From positions 21,826,061-21,890,060 of the forward strand of contig NC_052679.1 in the NCBI RefSeq assembly GCF_016802725.1: DNA of 64,000 nt. The letters are read 5' to 3'. The stretch comes from Solenopsis invicta. Taxonomy: Eukaryota; Arthropoda; Insecta; Hymenoptera; Formicidae. A program made the translations under genes and the position numbers. The notes beneath the pieces were generated by a model. It ran no database searches. It saw nothing but the letters and a program-made list of their open reading frames with translations, and was not told where the DNA came from. This document shows positions 15,001 to 28,438 of the stretch, piece after piece (positions within the stretch are counted from its first letter, which is position 1; every line of letters begins with the position of its first letter).

Positions 15001-18000
15001 TAGTTGTGTATAATAATTCTATCTCTTGTAACAAAATTATAATTTTAATTTGATAATTAAGACTTGAAAATTTACAATAATAATTACAATTACAATACTT
15101 AAGATTTTAGTTAGCTTTCGATTAATTCCACGGCCTTGTATGAATAAAAGCATCGGTTTACTCGTAGAATAATTTCCATCGCGTGCAAGTTCGAGCGGCA
15201 ATCGGAAAGGAACGTAATAGCCGCAAATAATAGAAGGAAAAAGCGAAAAAGAAAAGAACGCGAGAGTATGATGAACATTTGCCACGATTAAACCATAGCA
15301 AATGTCGATAAATCTCATTCTAGTCGCTGCACGAAACGCGTCCCGCATATTTCGACCGCCTAAAAGAATGAAGTCTTCATAAATGGAGATTCGAAGAAAA
15401 TAAGTCCAACGGATTCTGCGGAGCGAGGATTATTTCCATCGTGCAGGTGCGCGGAAGTATAGAAATTGTATGCATATACTTGTCTCAACATTTTGCAGTA
15501 GCGGCTCTCGGTACTTTAAACACTAATATGCGTTTCGTATAACTTGAAAAGTTTCGCAGAGGGAATAACGGCGAGGAAAGCCGACTTTGGTAGAACAGAG
15601 AGTGTTAGAAATAGATTTATCATGCCGGCGGATCCGATTATAAACATTTAGAATGCTACGTACATCGAAGTAGACAACATCAAACTTCCGAAAATTTTTT
15701 TTCAACGTTTCACGCAATATTTTGTAAGCAATATTTTGACGTGAAGTATCAATATCGAAGAAGCAGAGATGCAATGAAGAAACAGCAAAGTTTCCGAAGA
15801 AAATACTCTTTTTGTAGATTCATAACGCTCCCCTCGCGATATCTCCACCGAAGCTTCTTCCTCGATATTTCCCCTTATCTGTAGTCTTGTCTGTATATTG
15901 TGTTGAGAATCGTGATATATTTTAACCCATATTATAACTTTGAAAGAAGGTAAACAAACCAGACTGAAGCAGATCACGTTTTATCGTGAACGAAGTTGAG
16001 AGAACACAAACTTGTTAGTTCCATAAAAGTGCATTTTGATGTACTGATAATTAAGATACTCTGTACCGATGTAATTGAAAAAAAAAGATAATGTACATGT
16101 GCCAACGATGCTTACCTTCTTCTTACCTAAACAAAATTTATATTTACCTATAATTTGCTTGCGTAACGAAGGCTAGAATTCTTTGGGTCTTATTTTTTAT
16201 CTCATGTTCAAAGCACATGAGATCACAGTTCTGCTTTCGCCAAGCATTATAATGAACATTTCATTTTGGATTCAAAGCTCAAGTCTTTCAAAATGTTGAC
16301 AGCCTCCAAGAATGTGACGCATGTATTAATTCCGCGCTGTATTTTATAAAACGCGCATAAATTTTCAGTGTGAAATATTCCGAATATATTCAAGCAAAGG
16401 ATTATTTTCAAATGGAGAATTATTTCGAGAATTATTTATAATTACGATAACTAAATGATACAAATATAAAATGAAAGTGACCAAAGATATGCAAGATTTA
16501 TAATTATTTAGAAGATATTTAAAGAAAAGATTTATTGTATATGAATATTTACTAAATAGAAATAATATAATTAATATTCAAAGATTTTAACTCGCGAGAG
16601 TCCTGTACATAATTTATTTTCTACAACTACTATGTTCGTGCCTAATATACGTATGTTGCGTTTATTTGTAATTACAGATAAATACGGAAATTTTAGCCTG
16701 ATAAAGAAGCAAGCACGAATCATCTTGTTAAAATATTTCCTCCCGTCTACATTCTCCCTCGCTCTTTAGATCAAGTCGTTTAGCGCGAACCGTCGCGTTT
16801 CTCAATAGCAGTTTTTGCGCACCCTTTCTGCTCTTTTTCCACGTCGTACTGTATAAACGATATTTCGTCACGGGCCGAGGGGAATTCGCGTCAGCGTTTC
16901 TGCTCCAAAGTGGGATGAGCGCGAGACCATGTGGCGGAAAAGGGAGAGTCCGGGAGACTTTATCCTTAATAGACAAACGAAATGCGGTAAATGCTTCGAG
17001 CAAACATCTTTGTGAACCCCGCGATCGTGTTATATATCTTTCTCGAGACACACGTATAAACTTTCACGATGAGATCGGTGATTGATGCTGTGAGAGTCAA
17101 GCGTTGACGGCCTGTCGTGTCGGACAATATCACGGTCCTACTCTACTTACTGTTTCGCCAGCATGTATGCTTTGCAAACATACAGTATAAACTTGAGATA
17201 AACTTGAAAAAGAATTTATAAATAAAAATTGCATGCATACTGTACATGTATATATGTACACATTTATTATATACATATAATTTCATTTATCAATCAGTTT
17301 TTTTTATTAATTAAAAATGAAAATATTCTGTATCTTATTTAGACAAAATTCTAAAAATGCAGAAAAAAATTATGATATTAAAATAAAACACTTTAGAGAA
17401 ATTTCTATACAATTCCATAAAAATTAGAAATGTATTTATCTTTTTCTCTACATTTTTTTTCTTTCTTTTTATTCATTCTTTTTATTCAGTTTTTACTGGC
17501 ATGCATTAGTTTGAATAAGTATTACAAATTGTTAATTACAATTTATTTCTTTATTAAATATCTGCGATGAATAAAATATGATAATATCGAATATATTCAA
17601 TAAACGCATCCGACAGCAATTTAAATTATAAAATATTTGCAATATAGCGTTGATATATAAACATATTGCAAAAAAATCCTTTGTAAAAAAAATCGTTATC
17701 GAACGATGGACATTATTTTTTCGATTAATAAAGCGTAAAGATGCCAAGAAAATTATTAATAAAGAAAATTGAGAAGATTCTCGAAAAAACGTGGTATGAT
17801 GGATGCTGCTACAGCGCCAGAATGTCGATGAACCAAAGGCAATGTGGACTTGTACTTCTGTCGATTCGTCGTCGACCAATAATGCTTGTCGCCCGCCGCC
17901 ATCCATCGGTAGACAGATCCGATAGTGAGGTGACGGGCGACATCTAATGCGAAATCCATATCACATTAATATTACTATGCGATAAGAAAAGTCGCAAAAA

Positions 18001-21000
18001 ATTTGTAAAGATTCGTCCCAATGTCGGGACGATAGAGTCGAACAAGTTTAACGTTTGTCGATCGGAGGTTGTTACCGAGCAGTTTCTGCATGTTCGCGAT
18101 GAAGTCGAACCGGATTATTATCGAAGAAAGTTTACCGTTCAAGTTACGTATTCTATGTGTTAATACTAGATAAACAATCGAATTAACTTTGACGTAGAAT
18201 TTCCATGTGAAATTGATGTGCAGTAACTTGCACTTTTTCTTTAGAAAGAGCAAGTCATTGCAAGTCCGTTTTTTTTTACTAGCCACCTTCTATCATCTTA
18301 ATAACGTGTCAGTTAGCGTGAAAATTACTACTTGAGGAACTTTACTTTCAGAGCAGCGAAATATAATATTATGAGAATAATATTATTATCGAATTATCTT
18401 GAGGATCTTATTATTTTACTCAGTAATTTTGTCAATTTTAAGTTCACAAATATCACAAACTCTTAATTTAAAATTAGAGATAACGTTAATGCAATTAATG
18501 GCATTTGCTTTTAATATTAAGGAATTTTGTATTATCAAAATTCAATGCATTAAGACGTGTGTACACATTTATCGTGAACATCTTTTCTTTATGAAAGCGC
18601 TCGTGATACATAAAAATTATGTAAAAATTTAAAAGCATTCAAATAAAAATATTCTATGTTTTTGTAGAAATTCGACGCGAGATCAATGCAGTACGTGTCA
18701 GGATTATCGAGCAAACGCGCGCTGTAGAGACGAACAGTTCCGAATTTTCAAAGCAGTTTGATTCTGCGAGAAGTATCGCGGATTACGTTATACCTCATGT
18801 CACCTCTTTCGAGCATATCAGATGGATCATCGGAACGGGTACGTAAAAATATTTTCAATATTACGTTGAATACTTGTGTGTTATTCACTACGCTATTTGG
18901 AAAACGATCGTTGAGATTGTACGAAACATCTTCGAGTAAGTGACGGATTGAAGACGATAACATGAGGAATTGTATACATATTATCATTATGTATATATTT
19001 TATATATATATTTACGGTGAGTCATCTCACGCAACGTAGTTAAGTTCAAAGTAAATTTAATAAAAATCAATGTTTAATAAAAATTTAAACGTTTAAGCTA
19101 AAAAGTTCAAGTTATGAAAATGTTTTATAACATCTTGTAATATCTCTATTTTAAGGTTCCTTTCTTACTAGTTTAAAATCACATCATACAAGACATTTTG
19201 ATGGTTTAATAAACAGTCGTTAAATAGTCGTTAAAATTGTTGAATAAATATTTCCATACATTATAAAATCGGCTAAATGTTTTTTATACGAACGTTTAAA
19301 TGTTCGTTAAACGTAAATGGTGTTGCTGTGGACGTAACGTATCGCAAATAAATAAATAAATCCTTTACATAAAAACGTTTCAAATAAAATTTTGCATATA
19401 AAAGTATTACGGTATGAATTTTAATACCTCATAAACTGTTGATTTTTTGATAAATATATATATTTATCAAAAAATCAATATTATATTTTATTCTTGCATA
19501 TTTCGAAATAAAGTATAAAAAATATCTCGTAAACTATTTATTTTTACAATATCTCAATACTTATATGCACAGAATAACAAAATAAATCAATTAGTGTAAA
19601 GAAAACGTAATTACTTTTCAAAAAATGTATGCAATTTACAGGACATAATCATATCTTTGAAAGATAATCATGTATTTTTTTTATACCAATTGATTTATCT
19701 CATTATTCTGTGTAAAAGTATTAAAGAAAAGTTATAGTTGTCAATAAAAAAAATATATATATATACACATATACATGTATAGAATATGTATATAAAGCAA
19801 AACTATATTTAAATAAAAATGGAGAATTTTTAATTAATTTTATTACTCCGAGAATGAAAATAAAATATACGTATGCATATATCGCGTTTTATAAAATACA
19901 TACAATATTAAATACGATTTAAGTCTATTTATGGATTATTTATTTAATATGATATTTATAAGAGAAAAATAATTTACATATGAACAATTAATTATTATAC
20001 ATAAAGGTATAGTAAGTAGTAAAGTAGCAATATGTGTATAAACGAATATGTAAACTGTGTTACACGTTTTGTAATAGAGCAAGTATAAGCTAATGGAATA
20101 AAATGTTTATTTATGACGTGTGCAGCTAGTGCTTTATCCATTTTACTGATTCTTTCGTTACTGATTGGAGCTTTGTGTTGTCGTTGCGGATCATCTGAAG
20201 ATAAAGTGCGTCCACTTCTTTTATGGTAAGCATTACATAACCCGTATAAATTACGAAAATCAAAGTTATGTTACATTTTCAACAATATCTTACATGTTCT
20301 ATGTATATACACCGACGTTGTATATTCTATGTATATACATAGAATGTGCATGAACTTTAATTTATAGATTTCTTTCGATTTCAATAACCTTACATACATT
20401 GTCAAATAAATGACAAGTGACAGCTAAAATCTTTGATTGCTACTCAAGATGGTGATCTGGACAATATATATTAAGGTCATTGAAATCGATGAAGTCGCCT
20501 TTGATATTGAATTTTTCCTCAAAACCACCTTGCACCAGTATAATTACGTGATAGTAAAATTTTTGATACTTTTATAATATATAAAATAATAAAATAAAGT
20601 TTGCGTTTTGAGTATTTATATTAAATAATACAGGTTTTTTTTATAGAATAAATACACTTCTGCATAATCGTATAAAATTTTATTGATTAACTTGAACGAC
20701 ATTTATGAAAATACTGTGCTGTTAAAAAACAAAAGAAAAGAGAGAACAATTGCAAATATAATATAACAGAATTTATTATCAAATTATATGTAGTAGACAA
20801 TTATCAATATAATGCAGAAGACAATATTAGAATGTAAATATTAGTAATAATCTTAATTAATGATAAATATTAATTAGTAAATTAGTATTCGACAAGCTCT
20901 GACAGCACAGAATTTGATCGGGGATAATAGATTCTGTAGATCTAATAAGATAGATCGTCAGATTGAGTGTTTCGATCGAATTTCAGTGGTGTGGCTATGA

Positions 21001-24000
21001 GTTGTTTTGTCTCGATTACATTATGGATAGTGTTCGTCGTTGCTTTGGGCATCGCTAGCCATACAGAAATGTTGATATGTCGACCACTGTTCGATCCTGA
21101 CTATCATACTATGGAAGTTGTATTGGAAAGTCGAATGTTTTTAGGAAGAAAACTCACAGTCCCTCTTAAGGAGCTGTTTGAGTAAGTCCCTTTTGCCTTA
21201 ATCAAGCCAATAAAGCTTTATGATATTTTATCTAAAATAATGGTACATTGCATTGAAAATTATGAACTGGATACTGTTACAAGAGTTGTTTAAAAATTAT
21301 TTAAAAAGTTAATTAAAAAATATATATATTAAATCAATGTCGCAATCATGTTTTCAATAAAATGGACTTTTTCTATTGTTAGAAATACAATATTTTATGC
21401 ATTTTAATGAAAACACGTTGAGTTTAATATAAATTTATTTTTCCGTAGTTTGACTGTAGACTGCAGTCTGAGTGTAAATTATATTTTTTTACTTTTATTT
21501 ATATCATATATTCCCTTCAGGCCGTGCCATATAGATACAGCGACAATGTATGTTATGGTTTTCAGCAGCAATATTTATTTGTAGAAAATGTCAAAACAAC
21601 GAGGCAACCTATCTCGCTCTCGGGCTGGAAAACGTGATGAATCTGGACCATTTGACTGCGCATTGGGCATGGCCAGGCCTGTCTAAAGCAATCTCTAATG
21701 TCAAAGTCGATTTGAAGGGTTTGCAAATATTAACGCCGAATTTACAGCAACATCTTGAGGATCTTTTATACGCTTATAGTTTAAACCTCACCGGGAACAG
21801 AATTATGGTATTTATTGCGTTTGTTTGTTATCTCACTCACGTTAAATATAAACTCACAACTTTTCATCTCTATATTCTTCCAAATGAAAGCCTTTTGTAT
21901 TTTAAAATAAAAGCGGAAGTTTTTACTAGACTTTAACAACTTGATTAAAGCTCGAGATTACTCTGGCTTTGAAGAGAATTTCTCCTCGAAGGAAAAATCT
22001 GGTATTAAAGGGAAGTAACAAATTGCGCAGCTGCATCACTACGTAATGCTAGAAGGCTACTATGATAAACGACACGGATTTCACAGCGAGTTGTTTCCGT
22101 GATTATGGTTTAAAGCCACAACTAATTAAAGTCTATTTAGTTGCACGTAACTGCGTCAATTCATCAACCATATAATGCACACATGTAAATTTATTTTAAT
22201 ATCTTACATTCTCTTGTATAATATGCGACTTACTCACATCATTAATACGCTTTCCTTCTTTTACGTTGATAAAGTAACAAAATTTGATAAAGGAAGTTAC
22301 ACACAGACAAAAAATCGTCTCTTTTATTTCTCAATAATCTCTGTTTTATTTTCTATCTTCTCGTACAGATTCAAGGACCGATTCTTAGTAAAGATATAAG
22401 TACATTGTCCGATCTATTAGACAATGTATCCCATCAGCTGCAGGACCGAAGTATTGCCAGGGAACTGCAAAGTATCGGAACGACAATACGGAATCTGACA
22501 TTGCGACGGGTAAAATCACTGATAAAGTTACAGAACGATCTGATTTATCGTCTTACGAGTCTAGAGTTGCAGGTGCAACCTCTTTGGCGTCAAGTCAATC
22601 AATCAATTTCTCATTTGAGGACAATACAATGTTACTTAGATCATCATGGAGAAAAGATTGCTGAGTTGGTGAATAGTGTTAAAAATTCCTCTCTGTAGAT
22701 TATTAAAAAAAAATATTCAATTTTATCGTTAGATATTTATAAGATAAAATTTATCATTGATTACGTTCGGCGAAAAAAGCAGCTTTGCAACTTGTATAAC
22801 TCATCAATATGATTAGTTTTTACTTTTATTGTTAGTTTCTACCGAATCTGAACGTATAAATCAATCATATTAAAGAATTTTATAACAGTTATGGAGCTGC
22901 TTTTTTCGTTGAATGCAATTATTAGTCTTTATTAAATTTTATTGTTCGATAATCGTTTGCAGAAGAAAAAATTGTATGTGGACCAACTATCGAATTACTT
23001 GAATCAATGGCGAACTCACGTATTTTCTGAGACGAGAGTATCCAAGTGTCGACATTTGTGGAACGTTCTTGAAGGATTCAGATACTTACTGTGTGCTCAC
23101 ATTTTAAGTCCTCTTGTATGTATAATTTAGAATGTAGAGTTAAAAATGTATTTAAAAATTAGAGATATTAATAGAAATATTAAGCTCCAAGATCCACTTT
23201 TAACAAAAAGTGACACTTTTAACAAAAAGTGACACTTTTTCTTAGTTCTTGTGTTATGTGTAATAAAGTTGCATCAGTTAAATATTAATAGCGATTTGAT
23301 CGGACTGTACTAGTGCGCACTATGCATATTAAAACCGTTGTACATTGATCTAATTTACATGTAAAAGTAAAATATATTTTGCATATATTTTGAATGATAA
23401 AATACACACATTTTATCAAACAGCACAAATATTAAGGATATATTAAGGATTTCGCGATTTAACGTGTTTACATATTTAATATTAAACACGTATCTTTACG
23501 TCGATTTGTGTAGGACTTTAATGTGTGCTATAAGTGATTTAATTATGTAATAGATATAAAAACGAAGAACAATATTTAATGTGTAATAGCACAAATAACT
23601 AATGAAGCAATTAATTTCACATTTTCAATAAAGTTTCTTATATAATCTATGCGCTTTTAGGACGGGTTCTGGTTTGCTACGTTCGTAGGCGTAATCGTTA
23701 TGATAATCAGCACACCAACAGCGCATATTTTGTCACTGGTGCATAAGAAATTGTCTCAATTTATAGATGATGCCACCCTACTGTCAACAAGAACGTTAGT
23801 TCATAATTAATTGACAAATCTAATGGATTTAAAATATAAGCTATTAAAATAAAAACGTATATCTTTCTTAGGGAAAGTCTCCTTACGGATGACGACAAAA
23901 CGTGGCAAATGCCAGAGTGAGTAAATATTAATATTTCCTTTTTATTTTATATAACGCAGTCGGTAAATACTTTAAAAGATTTTGGAGATAACTCCTTACA

Positions 24001-24491
24001 TTAATTCAAGACAAAAATATTATATGGTCATATGTCTGAAACAATCTACTTTCAAAGATATAGAATGTCAAAGTTGGTCAAAGTTGAAGGAAAAATTTCG
24101 TTTTTTTTTCAGAAATTTAAAAAACTGGGATTATTTCCATATCATTCAAATATGAACAAAGTTCCATCAAAAGTGGCTTTTCCAATGCAAGTGGCTTTTC
24201 AAAATTTTCGAAAAAAAGACAATTTTTTTTAACTTTAATTTTGTATCTTTGAAACTAACAAAAAAACCGTTTCGAATATATGATCATATGAAGTTTTCGT
24301 CACAAGTTAATGTGAGGAATCCCTTAAAATTTTTTAAAGTACTTAACGATTCTATGATTTGAATTGTAATATAATATTAAAAACGTGTATGTAAAATCAC
24401 ATTTTATTGAAATTTTTTTCAAAAAAAGTTTTTCTATAACTGCAATTATTACAGACCACCGCCGCCGCCGCCGTCACAAAGCGATTGGTAA
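3442..24491 (+). CDS. Prominin-like five-transmembrane glycoprotein
   Basis: Prominins (CD133 family) are five-span glycoproteins of plasma-membrane protrusions and photoreceptor membranes. Phase-consistent exons: 3442-3679, 5313-5368, 5609-5784, 6291-6478, 9586-9681, 12371-12624, 13829-13964, 18668-18838, 20126-20225, 20987-21181, 21585-21807, 22369-22668, 22963-23115, 23661-23794, 23872-23916, 24455-24491. They sum to 834 codons, close to vertebrate prominin-1. TM1 is in the 5609 exon, TM2 across 5784/6291, TM3 at 20126, TM4 at 20987 and TM5 at 23661, with two large Cys-containing extracellular loops. LFEKCQNNEATY after TM4 and the SKCRHLW...LLCAHILSPL block before TM5 match family landmarks. 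The tail ends in a run of six prolines encoded by a CCG repeat. The N-terminus is uncertain: the ATG at 3442 lacks a signal peptide, whereas the open frame upstream (from 3217) contains a hydrophobic LPVFLLLLSTSRAYT segment without an ATG. The 12371 acceptor is weak and chosen by phase. A possible polyA signal is at 24761. Confidence 0.88.
4280..4357. repeat. Short inverted repeat (about 30-base arms)
   Basis: The left arm at 4280-4309 (TATTTCCTCTATATTTTATA...) is mirrored by the right arm at 4326-4357, with a loop of about 16 bases. It lies in the first large prominin intron. It is AT-rich and could be a tiny MITE remnant or chance low-complexity sequence. Confidence 0.5.
9035..9064. repeat. 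(TC)n microsatellite
   Basis: A pure CT dinucleotide run of about 30 bases in a prominin intron. It creates the RERERER strings seen in spurious reverse-strand reading frames. Confidence 0.95.
19439..19478. repeat. Perfect 40-base palindrome
   Basis: TTGATTTTTTGATAAATATA is followed directly by its exact reverse complement, with no spacer. It lies in the prominin intron upstream of the TM3 exon. A 22-base perfect palindrome (ATTCTATGTATATACATAGAAT minus its last two bases as 20-mer core) also occurs at 20324-20345. Confidence 0.9.
22756..22920. mobile_element. 165-bp fold-back (MITE-like) element in a prominin intron
   Basis: The left arm (about 22756-22817; core CGAAAAAAGCAGCT) pairs with the right arm (about 22859-22919; core AGCTGCTTTTTTCG). 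The arms are about 60 bases and imperfect, with a short loop of about 40 bases. It fills most of the 294-base intron between the exons at 22369-22668 and 22963-23115. A non-autonomous inverted-repeat transposon is the likeliest reading. A structured intronic hairpin RNA is the alternative. Confidence 0.6.
24455..24470 (+). repeat. (CCG)n in the prominin C-terminal exon
   Basis: The last prominin exon is 37 bases and consists mostly of a CCG triplet run giving six consecutive prolines, then SQSDW and stop. Confidence 0.85.
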
Positions 24492-24864
24492 CAAACGAGA
24501 ATTGAAGAACGAGGACTTCGCGTGTGTTGTAGGCAGATTCAAAAAGAAATTAATGTAGCAAAGCTTTAATATAGCAAAAAAACGTTGACGAGGTTTGAAG
24601 TATAGATCGTACAAAATAAGTTTTACTTGTATCTAATTTACTGCAAGCAGATTTCTAAAAGCCGACTGCCGTTCATACATTTTTTATGAACTATGACTCA
24701 CGTGATCTCAGAATTCTACCATTTGTGCGAGAAATTCTTCATGTGTTTGTTTGTTAAAAAAATAAACCTTTCAAATGTATTAGTTAGCTTGTTTTTCTTA
24801 TCGCATTGTATTCGTGGACACAGCAGTTACGCGAAAGATTGTTAAACGAGATGAAAGCGCAATC
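24492..24864. other. Convergent 3' UTR region between prominin and the IGFBP-like gene
   Basis: The prominin 3' UTR with AATAAA at 24761-24766 lies within about 100 bases of the IGFBP-like stop codon at 24865. The 3' UTRs of the two genes may overlap. No other feature is seen. Confidence 0.6.
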
Positions 24865-27800
24865 TCACAACATAGACACGAACGAAGATGCGCTTGCTTC
24901 GCCTATGGAATTGACAGCAATGCAGTAATACATGCCAATGTGTTCTTCGTCCAGACGAGGCAATTGCATCCAAGATGTTCGCATGAGCGGCTCTGGACCA
25001 TCGCTCGTGTGTACCGTCGCCCCGTGTTGCTCTGCTGTAATTAATATTATAATTTATTGAATTTTATAGTACATCATACATGTAATTTGCAACACGTATT
25101 ACTTAAATCTTAAGACGGACTTAAATACCACTGCCAGATAATTTTTCAAATTTTTCTCAACATTCTACTCACAGTTATATTTAGTGCAATTTGATTTATT
25201 TGTTCAATTCATGTAACGCAAAGAAATATTTTGCAGAAATATTTTATTTCGATAATATTGTATTATTTTACCTGGTAATTTCAACACTATTCTCCCGTCG
25301 TCCGAATGAAATTCCCAAAAGATATCTGGTACAGGAAAGCCCTTTGCCTCGCAATTGAGTGCGACGCGTTGACCAAAGGATGAAACAACATCTTCCAAAG
25401 TTGATAGAATCCAAGGTCTACTTTCGCAAGGACCGAGGTGTTGCAACCTCAAGGAAGATGAGTTCCTGAGTTTCATCGCCTCTTCGTGCAACGCGCATGG
25501 CGTCGAGTAAGTTTCGTTGTTGCTACCGCATGCTGGGCTCTGCTCCATGCAGACGCAGGTTGCCTCTGGAGCATCCTGCATAAAAATTCAATCTATTCGT
25601 TTCTATTAATTGCATGCATATCTCTCCCCTATACCATAAGAAGTTGTTATCGCCATTTTCACATCGCTACTATATTTTATCTATTTTACAGAATGGCTGC
25701 CATTTGATATTTTCAGAAATACAAAACAATTCTACCGTTTTGCTACGGAGAAGTTAAATCGTTCGAAGTTGGTAACGCGGCACTTTGTGCGCCAGCATGT
25801 CTTCGCTATGAGAATTTCCACAGAACTGGCACAAACATAACACTTCACGCGAATTGTCTTCATAGATAGTTTACTCAACTGGGAAAATAATTACTATCCG
25901 TTTAAGTAGTTTCAATGTAGTTACTGTTTAACATTTAGAATTCATGCAGTTACCCGGAACAAGCTATGAAACGTGATGTGGCCATTTAAATACGACTCTT
26001 CAACCCTTTGAGACCATATAGCGAAAAGTATTCTTATCCAGCCCGCGTCTAGCATAAACGGTCTGCCTGATTGTTTGATTGCATGACGTGTGTGCGCATA
26101 TATTCTCACAATGCGATCACGGCCCACGGTGCACGATAAGACGAAATTAGATGCGAAAAGGCCAGCGGAACGGGTCAGCGACCGTAGGTCGTCGATGGCT
26201 GCAATCTTGAAGCTGCGTTAGATCTGACTGACAGCGTAGCACAGTGGGTGGATGATATATACGCGACACTACGTTAGATATCGTTTGCGCAATGACGCGA
26301 GATTCCCATTTTTATGTCAAGCTAACCCAGAAAGCGGGACATCTTATTACCGGGCTCATTGAGACCGAGTGATCTAGGACGTGATCTCCTTAAATCTAAT
26401 TGGGAAGGTAAATTTATTACTTGCGGAGGTGATAAATATCGCACATGATTACTCGCGTTTTCAGATTCGCGTAAATTCAACGAATACTTTGTAAAGAAAT
26501 CTATTACGTAAAAACGGCAGCGTGTAAATTATATCTATATAAAATTTATTAAAAACTAATAGAACAATTGTACTTAAACAAAAGACTGTCGAGATTTAAA
26601 AAATTAAAAATACAATTACAGGTTGACGAGAGTGGACATGCAGCGCAAAACAAATTAATTAGTCATTGACAAAATTTATTTGTTAATTAATATAATCGAA
26701 CGTTTTGATTCACTTTAAAGTCATCCTCAGCGTACTAAATAACAAAATTTGGGTAATTATCTAGCCATCATCAATCCGAAGCGCGGATGAGTCATTAAAA
26801 AACAAATAATAGTCATATAAATAGACAAACGGACAAATGATATTCTTTTAGTAAAACATCTGTGATGGAACGTTTCTCGTCTTTATTTGAATTATCGGAC
26901 TATGTGCACGATTATATTAAAATCGACGACAATATCGCGCATATCCATACAAGTTGTCGGAGACGTTACGAGACTGCGATATCGAGTCTAATGAACGTTA
27001 CACGCTGTACGCAATCCAAACACGTAATCGATCAGCTGTCGCGAACATGACAACGTATATATGTTTCCTCTTCTCGAAAATACGATAACTCAATAATACA
27101 GTTACGTTAGAATAGAACAAGCGAATAAATTCTAGAAATTCATCTATACAATTAAATTGACCATTTTAGAAACAATGCAAAGCGACGTGCGTGCTCTTAA
27201 CGATATTAAGAGGAACGACTTTTTATAAAATATTCAAAAGTCGCTTCTCGAGCGTTAGATATTAAAGCAAAATGAAGCGTATGCTCAAAGATCTCGGTAA
27301 AAAAGATCTCTTGTAAAAAAACGAGCTTTACGTTTTGTACCTTTTCTTGCAGATCGGAGCGCAACTCGCACAGATAATTTCTTGCGCAATATCCGTCGTT
27401 ACGGCTCTTTGGAGATAGAAGAGGGATGCTCGCGTTCCAACATGGTTCGCCAAGAAGACGGGCGCACAAACCAGTCTCTGGACAGCAGCCACAAGGATCA
27501 GGTACGGAGCCTAACAAGCACTTTCCAGGATTCTCTGGGCATCTATTTATACGCACAATGAACGACAAAAAAATATTTTGCGACGATTTATAATAATAAT
27601 AATTATAATATAAATAAAAAATAAAAATGCATATATGGAGAGGAAAATTTAAATTCTAAACAAAATGTTCCAATACTGACTGAATCTCTTTGCGAAATTC
27701 TTTGCGACCATATTGTGCTATGGTACACTCTTCGATCGTGTCCAGCTTTACTATATGTACCTGTAATATCCGCACTCAATGCAACCTTCTGATTGCGCTT

Positions 27801-27918
27801 TCTCAGTGACACTCTTATTTTCGATGGTTCCGGCGACAGCGGGAGCACCTCGTCGGAATGTTGCACAGAACACCAACGCTGTTAAAAACGTGAACGGAAA
27901 CGCTCTCCGGCACGTCAT
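24865..27918 (-). CDS. Secreted IGFBP N-domain / Kazal / Ig-domain protein (IGFBP-rP1/KAZALD1-like)
   Basis: Four exons read on the minus strand: 27918-27761, 27542-27341, 25575-25272 and 25034-24865. They join in phase to 277 residues plus stop. Residues 1 to about 31 form a signal peptide (MTCRRAFPFTFLTALVFCAT...). Residues from about 46 to 120 are a Cys-rich IGFBP-type domain with CGCCPETGLCARLLGEPC. A Kazal-like module follows (CVCMEQSPACGSNNETYSTP, about 121-165), then an Ig domain with its two cysteines (LNCEAKGFPVPDIFWEF and GMYYCIAVNSIGEA). This IGFBP-Kazal-Ig order is that of IGFBP7/IGFBPL1/KAZALD1-type extracellular proteins, which act in growth-factor or matrix binding. The ligand here is unknown. 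The gene is convergent with prominin, with only about 370 bases between the stop codons. The introns at 25035-25271 and 25576-27340 show no further genes. Confidence 0.87.
26699..26730 (-). repeat. Degenerate hammerhead/Penelope-like motif
   Basis: Read on the minus strand this is CTGAGGA, a small stem-loop (ACTTT/AAAGT), then AAAACGTT. It has the same layout as the better motif at 38819-38852, but the GAAA core is changed to AAAA. It lies in the large intron of the IGFBP-like gene. A decayed retroelement end is the likely explanation. Confidence 0.3.
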
Positions 27919-28438
27919 TTCGCCGACTGACAGAAAGCGCGAGCGTCATTCGCCATGTCACTACCGATGTGATGGGGGAGGTTGAAGCGTTATGTATCGT
28001 ATATATTAAAAAAGAAAATTCAGGCGAGGTAACTGCTACATAAACTCTCGCGATATTGTATTTAATATTCAATCATTTGTGTTTTATAAATATAAATGAT
28101 CGAAGAAGTATAACGTACGATAAAATAAAAGAACTGTATTTATATTGTTAAAATGAATATTTTCTCTCGTGTACAGTTCGATGCGTTGATAAATCATTTA
28201 TTTATCGTTACACATTGTTTCACATTTTATGAGTATTTCCATTGTGCCATGAGTTTCATATTTGGGACAAAGCATAGCGTACAGGCTATTGATCACGTGT
28301 ATATTCCGTGCTAACTTTGATTGCAAATTTTCAGAGTTGTGTATAAGTTTTCGCTTATTCGTCCACTCGTGCATTTTGATAAATTAAAAGTTTTTATTTT
28401 GTTTCGTTTAATCGCAAGCCCGTGAGTACCTTGTGTAA
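27919..28438. other. Intergenic stretch upstream of the IGFBP-like gene
   Basis: The promoter and 5' UTR of the minus-strand IGFBP-like gene are expected here, together with the 3' end of the upstream minus-strand gene. No other feature could be supported. Confidence 0.4.

Noticed and set aside
16728..17051. 107-residue minus-strand open frame in a prominin intron
   Set aside because: No splice partners, no recognisable domain, ordinary intron context.
17532..17906. 124-residue minus-strand open frame in a prominin intron
   Set aside because: AT-driven I/F/N-rich composition, no homology recognised, no start context.
21521..21547. A 27-base phase-preserving microexon (CTTCAG acceptor, GTATGT donor) in the prominin gene
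   Set aside because: Using it would leave an intron of only about 37 bases before the exon at 21585, and family alignment runs straight from LFE to KCQNN without it.
26862..27050. 62-residue plus-strand open frame in the IGFBP-like intron
   Set aside because: Short, no domain, no conserved motif.
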